Below are positions 53,186-60,983 of a stretch of DNA of 64,000 nt, piece by piece (the first letter of the stretch is position 1; every line of letters begins with the position of its first letter). The notes under the pieces were generated by a model. That model was not told the origin of the DNA. It did no database searches and saw only the letters and a list, made by a program, of their open reading frames with translations. Location of the stretch: assembly GCF_030249845.1 (NCBI RefSeq), contig NZ_JANURM010000002.1:248001-312000 (forward strand), given 5' to 3'. The stretch comes from Campylobacter gastrosuis (GTDB lineage Bacteria; Campylobacterota; Campylobacteria; Campylobacterales; Campylobacteraceae). The translations under genes and the position numbers were made by a program.

Positions 53186-53986
53186 ATGTCATTTAACAAC
53201 ATTATTTCAAAAATTTTTGGCGTAATTGCAAAGTATGAATTCCCAAAAGTGTTTCAAACGCCCATAAATCGCTGGTATGTGCGTCATTTTGGCATTGATA
53301 TGAGCGAGTTTTGGCACACGCAAAGCTATAAAAGCCTAAACGCACTTTTTACACGCGAATTTATCGTGCCACGCCCATTTAATGATGAGCCAAACGCCTT
53401 TATAAGCCCTTGTGACGGCACCTGCCTTAGCTTTGGCAAGAGCGAAGGCGATATGGCTTTTAGCGTAAAGGGGCAAGATTACAGCCTAAGCGAGCTTTTA
53501 GGCGGTGCGATGAGTAGCTACGAGCTAAAAAACGGCTACGATTTTGCAAATATCTACCTTAGCCCACGCGACTATCACTACTATCACGCACCCTGCGATA
53601 TGCAAATAGTGCGTGCTTTGCACATACCGGGCGGGCTTTATAGTGTTGCGGTTAAGTGGCTAAGAAAAGTTGATAGTCTTTATATCAAGAATGAGCGTGT
53701 AGTTTTAGAATGCTTGGTAAATGGCTCAAAACTTTGGCTCGTTTTTGTGGGTGCTTTAAACGTTGGCAAGATGAATTTTAGCTTTGATAAACGCATAAAA
53801 ACAAACGCAACAGCAAATCAAATGCAAACCTACAACTACGATGAGCTTTTTGTAAAAAAGGGCGAAAGACTTGGGAATTTTGAGCTTGGCTCAACAATCG
53901 TAATTGTAAGCGAAAACGGGCTTTTAAATTATGATTTAGACTACCAAAAACCACTAAAATTCGGTCAAAAAATCGCTACTTTTTAA
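53186..53986 (+). CDS. psd: Phosphatidylserine decarboxylase
   Basis: Makes phosphatidylethanolamine at the inner membrane. The 266-residue proenzyme has the catalytic segments FISPCDGTCLS, the DYHYYHAPCD motif (about 131-140), and the self-cleavage site LGST (about 231-234, FELGSTIVIV), where Ser becomes the pyruvoyl group. Length is normal. It begins 1 nt after the metallophosphoesterase stop. Last gene of the plus-strand block; its stop overlaps a convergent remnant gene. Confidence 0.95.
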   Translation: MSFNNIISKIFGVIAKYEFPKVFQTPINRWYVRHFGIDMSEFWHTQSYKSLNALFTREFIVPRPFNDEPNAFISPCDGTCLSFGKSEGDMAFSVKGQDYSLSELLGGAMSSYELKNGYDFANIYLSPRDYHYYHAPCDMQIVRALHIPGGLYSVAVKWLRKVDSLYIKNERVVLECLVNGSKLWLVFVGALNVGKMNFSFDKRIKTNATANQMQTYNYDELFVKKGERLGNFELGSTIVIVSENGLLNYDLDYQKPLKFGQKIATF

Positions 53987-54432
53987 ATCCTCAAAAACGA
54001 ATTTTGCTTCGCTTTTGCCATAAAGTTTAAATTTATCGCAAAGGCGACTTGCAAACTAGCACACCTTGATACGACATAGCTAAGGTTGCCTAGCCTTACT
54101 TCGCTGCCGTTTTTACCGCTTTTGTAATTTTTTAAGGTTGTAATTACTCCGACTTGCAAGGCATTACCACTAATGCCAACGTGGGTAAAATTCACGCCAT
54201 TTTTTAGGCAAAATTTTGAAATTTCACGCTTTAAACTAATATCATCAAGCGCATCCATAAAAATATCAGCACCAAAAAAATCGCCAAAATCGCTGGGTGC
54301 TATCTGCTTTGTTACGACTTTTAAATTTAGTGCTGGATTTATGCCTAAAAGCTCATCTTTAAAATTAAACCTATTAAAAACTCGTGTTGTTAGCAGTATA
54401 AAAATCGTTAAATTTTGACTAAAATTAAAAAC
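53983..54432 (-). pseudogene. Truncated ThiF/MoeB-family adenylyltransferase remnant
   Basis: An open frame of 149 codons that only has an ATG 60 codons in (54258). The part before this ATG still reads like a ThiF protein: LTIFILLTTRVFNRFNFKDE (position of the 'NRQ' arginine motif), GINPALNLKVV, and GADIFMDALDDISLK, then ISKFCLKNGVNFTHVGISG. The N-terminal nucleotide-binding GxGxxG region is missing, replaced by the promoter of the next gene, and about 10 residues are lost after the NR motif. The C-terminal zinc Cys motifs are also absent. I judge it a decayed gene; the 91-codon frame from the ATG is unlikely to be functional. Confidence 0.6.
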
Positions 54433-54471
54433 TTAGATAAAATGATTTTTAAATAATTTTAGGAGAAAATT

Positions 54472-54831
54472 ATGGCTGATGAGTTAATAAAAAAAGAAAA
54501 TGCCGATGAGATAAAGCTAAAAGAGGCGATAGAAAATAACGATGTCGTGGGGATTTGGCAAGAGTGCGATGACTTTAATAAGCTAAGCGAAACGACCATA
54601 AAAACTATGCAACACATAAACGATGAGCAGGTGCGTGAATTTACGCAAAAATTAACACAAACAAACGAAAAAATCCTAACTCTGACCTTTGAAGGCGTAA
54701 AAAAACACCACGAAAAGCAAAACCAAAAGCGTGAGAAAATTTTTAAAAACCAGCTAATAACCTACACGATTTTGGCGTTTTTAGCTGGAGTTGTCGTTGG
54801 GATTTTTGCCGTTAGATTAATGCAAAATTAA
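54472..54831 (+). CDS. Small protein with C-terminal membrane anchor, unknown function
   Basis: A 119-residue protein of unknown function. The N-terminal part (about 1-90) is charged and helical, with a strong coiled-coil tendency (HINDEQVREFTQKLTQTNEK, about 48-67), and the C-terminus has one hydrophobic helix (about 93-115, LITYTILAFLAGVVVGIFAV), so it should be tail-anchored with the bulk in the cytoplasm. AGGAG lies 6 nt before the ATG, and TAGATAAAATG (54434-54444) is a possible -10. It overlaps the convergent racemase remnant by 20 nt. I see no family match. Confidence 0.75.
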   Translation: MADELIKKENADEIKLKEAIENNDVVGIWQECDDFNKLSETTIKTMQHINDEQVREFTQKLTQTNEKILTLTFEGVKKHHEKQNQKREKIFKNQLITYTILAFLAGVVVGIFAVRLMQN

Positions 54832-55501
54832 CAGCACTTTTAATATGCACCAAAGTCGTATCAAAAAGCCTGATTTTGCTCTCATTTTGGCTTACTAAAA
54901 GCCCGATTTCAGTGCAACCAAGCACCACTGCTTGTGCATTGTTTTGGCTAAATTAGCTAATGATTTGTAAAAATTTCTGCCTAGTGCTTTGAAGCTTTTT
55001 GCCTAAACATAGCTCGTTAAAAATGGCAGAATTTATAAAATCCATATCACTTTGGCTTGGCAAAACCACGCTCACACCGCCATTAATTAGTGTGCTAACG
55101 TAAAAATTTTCACTCATCGTGTATTTTGTGCCTAGAAGTCCGATTTTACTTACATTCTCTCTTTTTAGCTCATCAAGCATCGCCTTTGCAATGTGTAAAA
55201 CTGGGATTTTTACGCTACTAGCAACCAAGCCATAGACCTTATGCATTGTGTTTGTGCAGATTAAAATAAAATCACAACCTGCATTTTGTAAAATTTTTGC
55301 CTGATTTGATAAAATCACAGCTGCCTCGTCCCACCTATTTTGCCTTTGAAGTAGCTCAATCTCACTAAAATTTACGCTTGTTAAAACTATTTTTGCACTA
55401 TTTAAACCACCTAGTTTTTCATTTACTAATTTATTTATCTGCTCGTAATAAGTCGTAGTTGATTCATAACTCATACCGCCAATAAGTCCGATAGTCTTCA
55501 T
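54812..55501 (-). pseudogene. Aspartate/glutamate racemase with in-frame stop
   Basis: A racemase of the aspartate/glutamate family: IGLIGGMSYESTTTYYEQI (about 3-21) at the N-terminus, the first catalytic Cys in FILICTNTMHKV (about 77-88), and an open frame to codon 182. There a TAA (54953-54955) interrupts; the same frame continues without break through QNNAQAVVLGCTEIGLL, with the second catalytic Cys, and ends at 54812, giving 229 codons in total, the family's normal length. The stop thus removes the second catalytic Cys. Starts TGATG-coupled to dnaX. Sequencing error is possible but a single substitution is simplest. Confidence 0.8.
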
Positions 55502-57057
55502 CAAATTCTCTCTATTTTTGGCTCGCCAAAGAGCATTTTTGCACTGCTAATAATGCCTTCTTGCCTGATTTTTTCAAGCTCGGCTTCGCTTTTATTTGCG
55601 TTAATTGATAAAATTTCGCTTCTAATATCTTGAATTTGCGGTTTAGTTTGCTGTGTTGGCACCTTTATGCTCTGCCTTAAAAGCTCATCTTCTGGCGTAT
55701 TTAGCGTGGTTTTTGGCTCGGCTTTTACGACGCTCATCTTTGCATCTTGCCCAAAAAGCGAGCGTAAAAGTGGCATTAAAACGCCGTTGTAGTGGCTTCT
55801 AATTAGCTCTCTATCGTCGCCAGTTGCGTTTGAGATGACTTTTAGTTCGTTGTTTTCAAAGCTTACAAATTCTGTGTTATTTTTAAAGCAATCGCCTAAA
55901 TTTTTATTTCTATCGTAAATTTTTGCTAAAAATTTCTCATAAGCATTTTGCTCTTTTGGCTTTGAAATTTCAGGCTCAAACTGCTTTAAAGTAGCAGTTT
56001 TTGGCTCGTTTTGAGCCACCAAAATCGCCTCATCAATGCTTTTAAGATTTGTCGCTTCAATCATCATAAAAAACATAATGCTAAGCACGAAGCCATTGTC
56101 GCTCGTGGTATTTAGCATACCCTTTGCCTGTGCTAAAATGCGAAAAAATCGCTCACAAATAAGCAGTGAAAATCTTGGGTCGGAGTTTAAAAATTTATCC
56201 TTTAAACTAGCAATTAGCTCATCAATAATCATCTCAGCTTCGTAAATTTCAAGCTCGCTAATCGCGCTTTTTAGCCCCTCTTTATCGGCGTTTAGTACCA
56301 AATTTAAAAGCTCTTCAATACGGCTTGGATCAAGAAGTCCTAGCATATTAGCCACGGCAGTTTGCGTGATATTTTCATTCGTGTAAATTATGGCCTGATC
56401 AAGCAGTGTAAGCGTGTCCCGAAGCGAGCCAGCACCACTTCTGGCTAAAATTTCAAGTGCCTCTTTTTCGTATTTAATGTTTTCTTTGCTTAGAATAAAT
56501 TCTAAATGTTTAAGCACGGCGTAGCGGTTAATCTGCTTAAAGCGAAAGTGCTGTGTGCGTGATAAAACGGTGGCTGGTAGCTTTAATGGGTCGGTGGTCG
56601 CAAGGATAAATTTCACATAGCTTGGTGGCTCTTCAAGGGTCTTTAAAAGGGCATTAAACGCCTCTCTTGTAAGCATATGCACCTCATCAATGATGAAAAT
56701 TTTAAACCTTGCCATTGAGGGGTTGTATTTGGTTTGCTCAATCAAATCCCTAATGTCATCAATCTTTCTGTGACTAGCAGCGTCCATTTCAATGATATCA
56801 ATGTGTCGTGATTCGTTTGCCATTTGGCAGTGGGCACACTTCTCGCAAGGTCTTGCGGTCGGACCATTTTCGCAAACTAGGGCTTTTGAGAAAATTCTAG
56901 CACTTGATGTTTTACCACTACCACGAAGTCCAGAAAAGAGATAGGCGTGTCCTAATCTATTCTCATCTAGCGCGTGAGTTAGGCTCTTGCTAACCGCCTC
57001 TTGTCCGATAAGCTCATCAAAATTTTTAGGTCTATATTTTAGTGCTAGTGCTTGCAA
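55501..57057 (-). CDS. dnaX: DNA polymerase III subunit gamma/tau
   Basis: Clamp-loader ATPase. The 518-residue protein has MQALALKYRPKNFDELIGQE at the N-terminus, Walker A LFSGLRGSGKTSSARIF (about 40-56), a zinc module (CENGPTARPCEKCAHC, about 62-77), Walker B FIIDEVHMLTREAFNALLKTLEEPP (about 115-139) and SRTQHFRFK. It is shorter than E. coli tau (643). Start is TTG at 57057, supported by AGGGGG 5 nt upstream. I see no A-rich slippery site like the one that yields gamma in E. coli. Coupled by TGATG to the racemase remnant. Confidence 0.95.
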   Translation of the reverse strand: MQALALKYRPKNFDELIGQEAVSKSLTHALDENRLGHAYLFSGLRGSGKTSSARIFSKALVCENGPTARPCEKCAHCQMANESRHIDIIEMDAASHRKIDDIRDLIEQTKYNPSMARFKIFIIDEVHMLTREAFNALLKTLEEPPSYVKFILATTDPLKLPATVLSRTQHFRFKQINRYAVLKHLEFILSKENIKYEKEALEILARSGAGSLRDTLTLLDQAIIYTNENITQTAVANMLGLLDPSRIEELLNLVLNADKEGLKSAISELEIYEAEMIIDELIASLKDKFLNSDPRFSLLICERFFRILAQAKGMLNTTSDNGFVLSIMFFMMIEATNLKSIDEAILVAQNEPKTATLKQFEPEISKPKEQNAYEKFLAKIYDRNKNLGDCFKNNTEFVSFENNELKVISNATGDDRELIRSHYNGVLMPLLRSLFGQDAKMSVVKAEPKTTLNTPEDELLRQSIKVPTQQTKPQIQDIRSEILSINANKSEAELEKIRQEGIISSAKMLFGEPKIERI

Positions 57058-57117
57058 TTTAGCCCCCTGTGTGCAAATTTAAAGCGAGATTTTACTAAAA
57101 TTCGTATAAATTTTAGA

Positions 57118-57143
57118 TATAATCGCCAAAAAATTAAAAGGAG
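57118..57143 (+). promoter_or_regulatory. Promoter and ribosome site of the 34-residue lipoprotein
   Basis: TTTTAGATATAATCG holds a perfect TATAAT (57118-57123), and AAAAGGAG (57136-57143) precedes the ATG at 57149 by 5 nt. Strong promoter and ribosome site suggest the tiny gene is really expressed. On the other strand, TAGTAAAATC near 57089-57098 is a candidate -10 for dnaX. Confidence 0.65.
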
Positions 57144-57148
57144 AAAAT

Positions 57149-57253
57149 ATGAAAAAAGCAGTCTTGTTTGTGCTAATCGCACTTGGAATTTTAGGCGTAT
57201 CAGGGTGCGAAAGAAACGACTATCAGCACCCTTTACACCGCTCAACAAAATAA
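57149..57253 (+). CDS. Very small lipoprotein (34 residues)
   Basis: A 34-codon gene too short for ordinary gene finders. It reads MKKAVLFVLIALGILGVSGC and then 14 more residues. The first 19 form a lipoprotein signal with a typical lipobox (GVSGC, Cys20), so the mature peptide is only about 15 residues (CERNDYQHPLHRSTK). Support comes from the TATAAT promoter, AAGGAG ribosome site and lipobox together. It resembles small entericidin-like or LptM-like lipoproteins in size; LptM/YifL helps LptD assembly in E. coli, but I cannot tell whether this is its counterpart. Confidence 0.72.
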   Translation: MKKAVLFVLIALGILGVSGCERNDYQHPLHRSTK

Positions 57254-57265
57254 AGCTAGGGCGGA

Positions 57266-58117
57266 CTACATAAACACCGGTATATCGGTGTGTTCTAAGA
57301 AAAATTTTGAAGTCCCGCCCAAAAACATCTCTCTTAGCCCATTTTCGCCCTGTCTGCCAGTTACGATTATATCGGCGTTGTTATCTTTTGCCGATTTTAG
57401 CAGGGCTTGACCCGGTATTGAGGTCGTGTCAATCATCTCATATGTGCTATTTATGCCGTGTAGGCTAAAATACTCTTTTAGCATATTTAGGCTATCTTGT
57501 GCATTTTCGCCAAGCGTCGCCTTTGCCGTGATACAATGAACCTTGCTAGCTTGTTTTAAAATATCAAGTGAGCTCGTTACGGCACGTGAATTTGAAGGCG
57601 TGCCAGTCCAGCAAACTAGGACATTTTTTGGGTCAAATTTGGTTAAATTTCTAGGGATTACTATCCTATCTTTGCCACTTTTCATCACAGCTGCTTCAAA
57701 TGTGCCAGTGATTTTGCCACTCAAAGGCACGGCAGCCACGACTAAATCGTAAAATTTACTCTCACGCTCAACGACCACGCTTCGTTTGCCATCCCTGATG
57801 ATAAATCTAGCACTTGCCTTGCCGTCAATTGGCTTGTCGCTAATCTCAACGCCAAGCTCCTTACACATTTGATTAAAGCTCTTTTCGTTTTTAGCGTGCT
57901 CTTCGGCTAAATCCGCCTTTGCTGATTTTAAAAATTCCTCAAATAAAACACCACCACGAAGTGTCATTTTCATATTATAAACAATGCTTGGGTCAATCTG
58001 ACAAGATAATATATCAATGTGCGTTTTAAACCACTTTGCAATAAGCAAAGCCCCATAAATTCGTGGCGTGACATCATCGCCAGCACCGATTGGGAAGAGA
58101 ATTTTTTTGTATTTCAT
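57266..58117 (-). CDS. Tandem universal-stress-protein-like protein
   Basis: A 283-residue protein consisting of two Usp domains. The first (about 1-150; MKYKKILFPIGAGDDV) is degenerate in its ATP-binding loop. The second (about 165-283; KNVLVCWTGTPSNSRAVTSSL) ends with DIIVTGRQGENGLREMFLGG, near the G-2X-G-9X-G motif of ATP-binding Usp domains. It is cytoplasmic. It lies just downstream of pnp with a 9-nt gap and is probably cotranscribed with it. Confidence 0.85.
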   Translation of the reverse strand: MKYKKILFPIGAGDDVTPRIYGALLIAKWFKTHIDILSCQIDPSIVYNMKMTLRGGVLFEEFLKSAKADLAEEHAKNEKSFNQMCKELGVEISDKPIDGKASARFIIRDGKRSVVVERESKFYDLVVAAVPLSGKITGTFEAAVMKSGKDRIVIPRNLTKFDPKNVLVCWTGTPSNSRAVTSSLDILKQASKVHCITAKATLGENAQDSLNMLKEYFSLHGINSTYEMIDTTSIPGQALLKSAKDNNADIIVTGRQGENGLREMFLGGTSKFFLEHTDIPVFM

Positions 58118-58126
58118 TTTTATCCT

Positions 58127-60295
58127 TTAAGCTAATGAAAGTGAAATTTTTGAGCCTTTTTGTTCGCTCACGACAACACGAACAACATCGCCTACTTTTA
58201 GCGGATTTTGCACCTTTGACTTATGCAAAAGCCCATCAACGCCCTCTTTTAACTCAACAAATACGCCAAAATCAACCACGCTTTTTACGACGCCGTCAAA
58301 CTCATCGCCGACATTAAAAATCGGCTTTGGCTTGTCATTTTTATGCGGTCTTTTTGAGCCAAATTTACCCTCTTTTTGCGTGATTTGAATGATATAATCC
58401 TTTGCAGCATCAACGTTTTTCTTTGTGCTACCAGCGATTTTTACCTCGCCCTTTTCTCTATCAAGGTCAATAGCAACGCCAAATTTCTCAATAATCTCTT
58501 TTATCGTTTTACCAGCCTGACCGATGATATCAACGATTTTGCTTGGGTCAATGCTAAAAAGTTCAAGTTTTGGCAAGACATCATCATTTACGACTATCTC
58601 ATCATTTGCCTTTTGCATTAAAGCCAAAATATGCTCCCTGCCACGTCTTGCTTGTTCTAACGCCTCTTTTAGCACTTCAAGGCTAATACCGCCAAGTTTA
58701 ATATCCATTTGAAGTGCTGTAATGCCACTATCTGTGCCAGCGACCTTAAAATCCATATCGCCATCGTGGTCTTCAAGTCCCATAATATCGCTTAAAACTG
58801 CGTGTTTATCGCCCTCAAAAACAAGCCCCATAGCAATACCAGCAACAAGCTTTTTTGTATCCACACCAGCTGCCCTAAGTGCTAACGAACCACCACAAAC
58901 TGACGCCATTGAGCTTGAACCATTGCTCTCTAAAATTTCAGAAACGACCCTTAGAGTGTATGGCGAGTTTATATCAACGCTTGGAGCTAACGCCCTTTTT
59001 GCAAGGTTGCCGTGACCTAGCTCACGACGTCCCGGTGCTTTTAGCGGACTTGCCTCGCCCACGCTAAAACCGGGGAAGTTGTAGTTAAACATAAATTTTT
59101 CAACCAAAGCGCCGTTTTCTGTTAAGATATCATACATTTGTGCGTCGCTATCAGTGCCAAGCGTGGCGACAACGAGTGCTTGTGTCTGCCCGCGAGTAAA
59201 AAGACAACTGCCGTGTGCGTTTGGCAAGATATTTGTTTCAATGCTAATTGGCCTAATCTCATCAAGCGCCCTGCCGTCAGCCCTAACCCTTTCGTTTATA
59301 ATCTGCTCTCTTACGATTTTTTTCTTATATTTGCCAAGCACATTTGTGATTAATTTCTCATCCCAGCCCTCTTTTATCGCCTCTTCATCGCTTAAAATTT
59401 GCTTTGCGATTTTTGAAAGCTCGCTTGCTCTTTCGCTTTTTGCCATTTGATTTATGGCGTTTTTGACATCGTTTTTGTAAATTTTATCAATGTAAATTGC
59501 CACATTTTCATTCTCAATTTCTGGCTTTAATGATATTTGAGCGTCTGGTTTTTTATGCTCGCTAAACGCCTCTTCATAGGCACTACTTGCCCTTAAAATC
59601 GCACGTCCAGCCGTGTCAATGGCTTTAACGATTAGCTCTTCGCTAAATTCATTCATATCTTGTCTTTGAGCAAAGGCAGCACCCATACTTGGATCAACAA
59701 GTGGCATAAATTCATCTTTAATCTGAGCGATACTTCTCATCTCAATCATTAAAAGCTCGTCTTTTGTCCCAGCCACGTAAAGGTCAAGTGCGCTTGATTT
59801 TAGCTCGGTGTTGCTTGGATTTATGACAAACTCATCGTTAATGTAGCCAACCCTAACCCCACAAACTGGGCGATTAACTGGTATATCGCTAAGATAAAGA
59901 GCCACACTAGCGGCATTTAGTGAGATGACCTGCAAATCAACCTCTGGGTCAGCTGAAAGCACCATAACGACAATTTGCGTTGGATAGGCATAACCTTTTG
60001 GAAATAGTGGTCTAAGTGAGCGGTCAATTATCCTAGCCGTTAGCGTCTCAAAATCGCCCGGCTTTGTCTCACGCTTAACGTATCCGCCAGGAATTTTACC
60101 CGCTGCGTAGGCTTTTTCAATATATTGAACGGTCAAAGGCAAAAAGTCCTCTTCAACCTGCACATCTTCACGTGCCACGGTGGCTAAAACAACGCTGTTT
60201 TTAACACGCAAAAGCACCGCACCGGCGGCTTGTTTTGCGACCTTGTTTAGGTCAAAAATTTCTACTTGGTTATTTACTTCTATGCTATATTGCAT
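58127..60295 (-). CDS. pnp: Polyribonucleotide nucleotidyltransferase
   Basis: 3'-5' exoribonuclease (phosphorolysis) of mRNA decay, important for cold growth in Campylobacter. The 722-residue protein has two RNase PH domains (about 1-230 and 315-550; [23 protein letters not shown] near 421-443, and [18 protein letters not shown]), then a KH domain ([15 protein letters not shown], about 590-604) and an S1 domain ([22 protein letters not shown], about 650-671). Complete and normal length. Starts 11 nt inside the preceding gene. Confidence 0.97.
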   Translation of the reverse strand: MQYSIEVNNQVEIFDLNKVAKQAAGAVLLRVKNSVVLATVAREDVQVEEDFLPLTVQYIEKAYAAGKIPGGYVKRETKPGDFETLTARIIDRSLRPLFPKGYAYPTQIVVMVLSADPEVDLQVISLNAASVALYLSDIPVNRPVCGVRVGYINDEFVINPSNTELKSSALDLYVAGTKDELLMIEMRSIAQIKDEFMPLVDPSMGAAFAQRQDMNEFSEELIVKAIDTAGRAILRASSAYEEAFSEHKKPDAQISLKPEIENENVAIYIDKIYKNDVKNAINQMAKSERASELSKIAKQILSDEEAIKEGWDEKLITNVLGKYKKKIVREQIINERVRADGRALDEIRPISIETNILPNAHGSCLFTRGQTQALVVATLGTDSDAQMYDILTENGALVEKFMFNYNFPGFSVGEASPLKAPGRRELGHGNLAKRALAPSVDINSPYTLRVVSEILESNGSSSMASVCGGSLALRAAGVDTKKLVAGIAMGLVFEGDKHAVLSDIMGLEDHDGDMDFKVAGTDSGITALQMDIKLGGISLEVLKEALEQARRGREHILALMQKANDEIVVNDDVLPKLELFSIDPSKIVDIIGQAGKTIKEIIEKFGVAIDLDREKGEVKIAGSTKKNVDAAKDYIIQITQKEGKFGSKRPHKNDKPKPIFNVGDEFDGVVKSVVDFGVFVELKEGVDGLLHKSKVQNPLKVGDVVRVVVSEQKGSKISLSLA

Positions 60296-60983
60296 CTTCT
60301 TCTCCTTGTTCTTTTTGTAACGGCAAATACTTAGGGCTATCCAGTAAAATGGACATTATAAGCTCGTTTGTTACAGGTATTTTTTCATCATAATAGCTAT
60401 CAACATCTATGAAATTTACAATCTTTTGCGTAGTGTAAATTTCATCAACCAAATCGCCAAGCGACACCGCAACATCAGCAGCGATTAACGGCGTGGCGTA
60501 AGAGATAGTCTTAGCACCTAGTTTTATTAGGGTTTTAACGCAAATCATCGCAGTCAAACCAGTTTCACAACCTTCATCAATTAACAAAACATTTCTTGAT
60601 TGAAGCGACTTTATCTGCTCGCCTTTGCGAAATTTATAAATTTGCTTTAAAATTTCTTCATATTTTCTATGTGCCTCGCCGTAGATAAAATCATAACTAA
60701 TCCCAAACGCCCTAACAAGCTCGTCATTTATCACAATCTCCTCAGTTTCGCTAACACTTGCGATATCACACTCGGCGTTATTTGGGGCGGAGATATTTTC
60801 GCAAAAGAGCATTTCATAGCTTAAATTTAGCTCCCTTGCAATCTCATCAACCAAAATCACAGAGTCAAAAGACGGGCAGATAATTAGGGTTTTACGCTCA
60901 ACTAGCTCCTTTTTGGGCAAAATTTCAAGCAACCTAGCCGCTGCATCAAGCTGATTTGTAAATTTTGTAACGTTTTCTATCAT
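60285..60983 (-). CDS. Phosphoribosyltransferase-like protein between lptD and pnp
   Basis: A 232-residue protein with a type I phosphoribosyltransferase fold: [20 protein letters not shown] (about 131-150) is the PRPP-binding loop. The motif has D-E-G in place of the usual D-D, so activity is uncertain. Overlaps both lptD (4 nt, ATGA) and pnp. It is a conserved gene in this location in Campylobacter, but its biochemical role is not known to me. Confidence 0.75.
   Translation of the reverse strand: MIENVTKFTNQLDAAARLLEILPKKELVERKTLIICPSFDSVILVDEIARELNLSYEMLFCENISAPNNAECDIASVSETEEIVINDELVRAFGISYDFIYGEAHRKYEEILKQIYKFRKGEQIKSLQSRNVLLIDEGCETGLTAMICVKTLIKLGAKTISYATPLIAADVAVSLGDLVDEIYTTQKIVNFIDVDSYYDEKIPVTNELIMSILLDSPKYLPLQKEQGEEDAI

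Noticed and set aside
53983..54258. Separate 91-residue gene starting at the ATG at 54258
   Set aside because: Similarity to ThiF continues upstream of this ATG in the same frame, so the ATG is internal to a truncated gene.
57271..57292. Hairpin CACCG-GTATAT-CGGTG as terminator
   Set aside because: It lies inside the end of the Usp gene, the stem is only 5 bp and no T-run follows.
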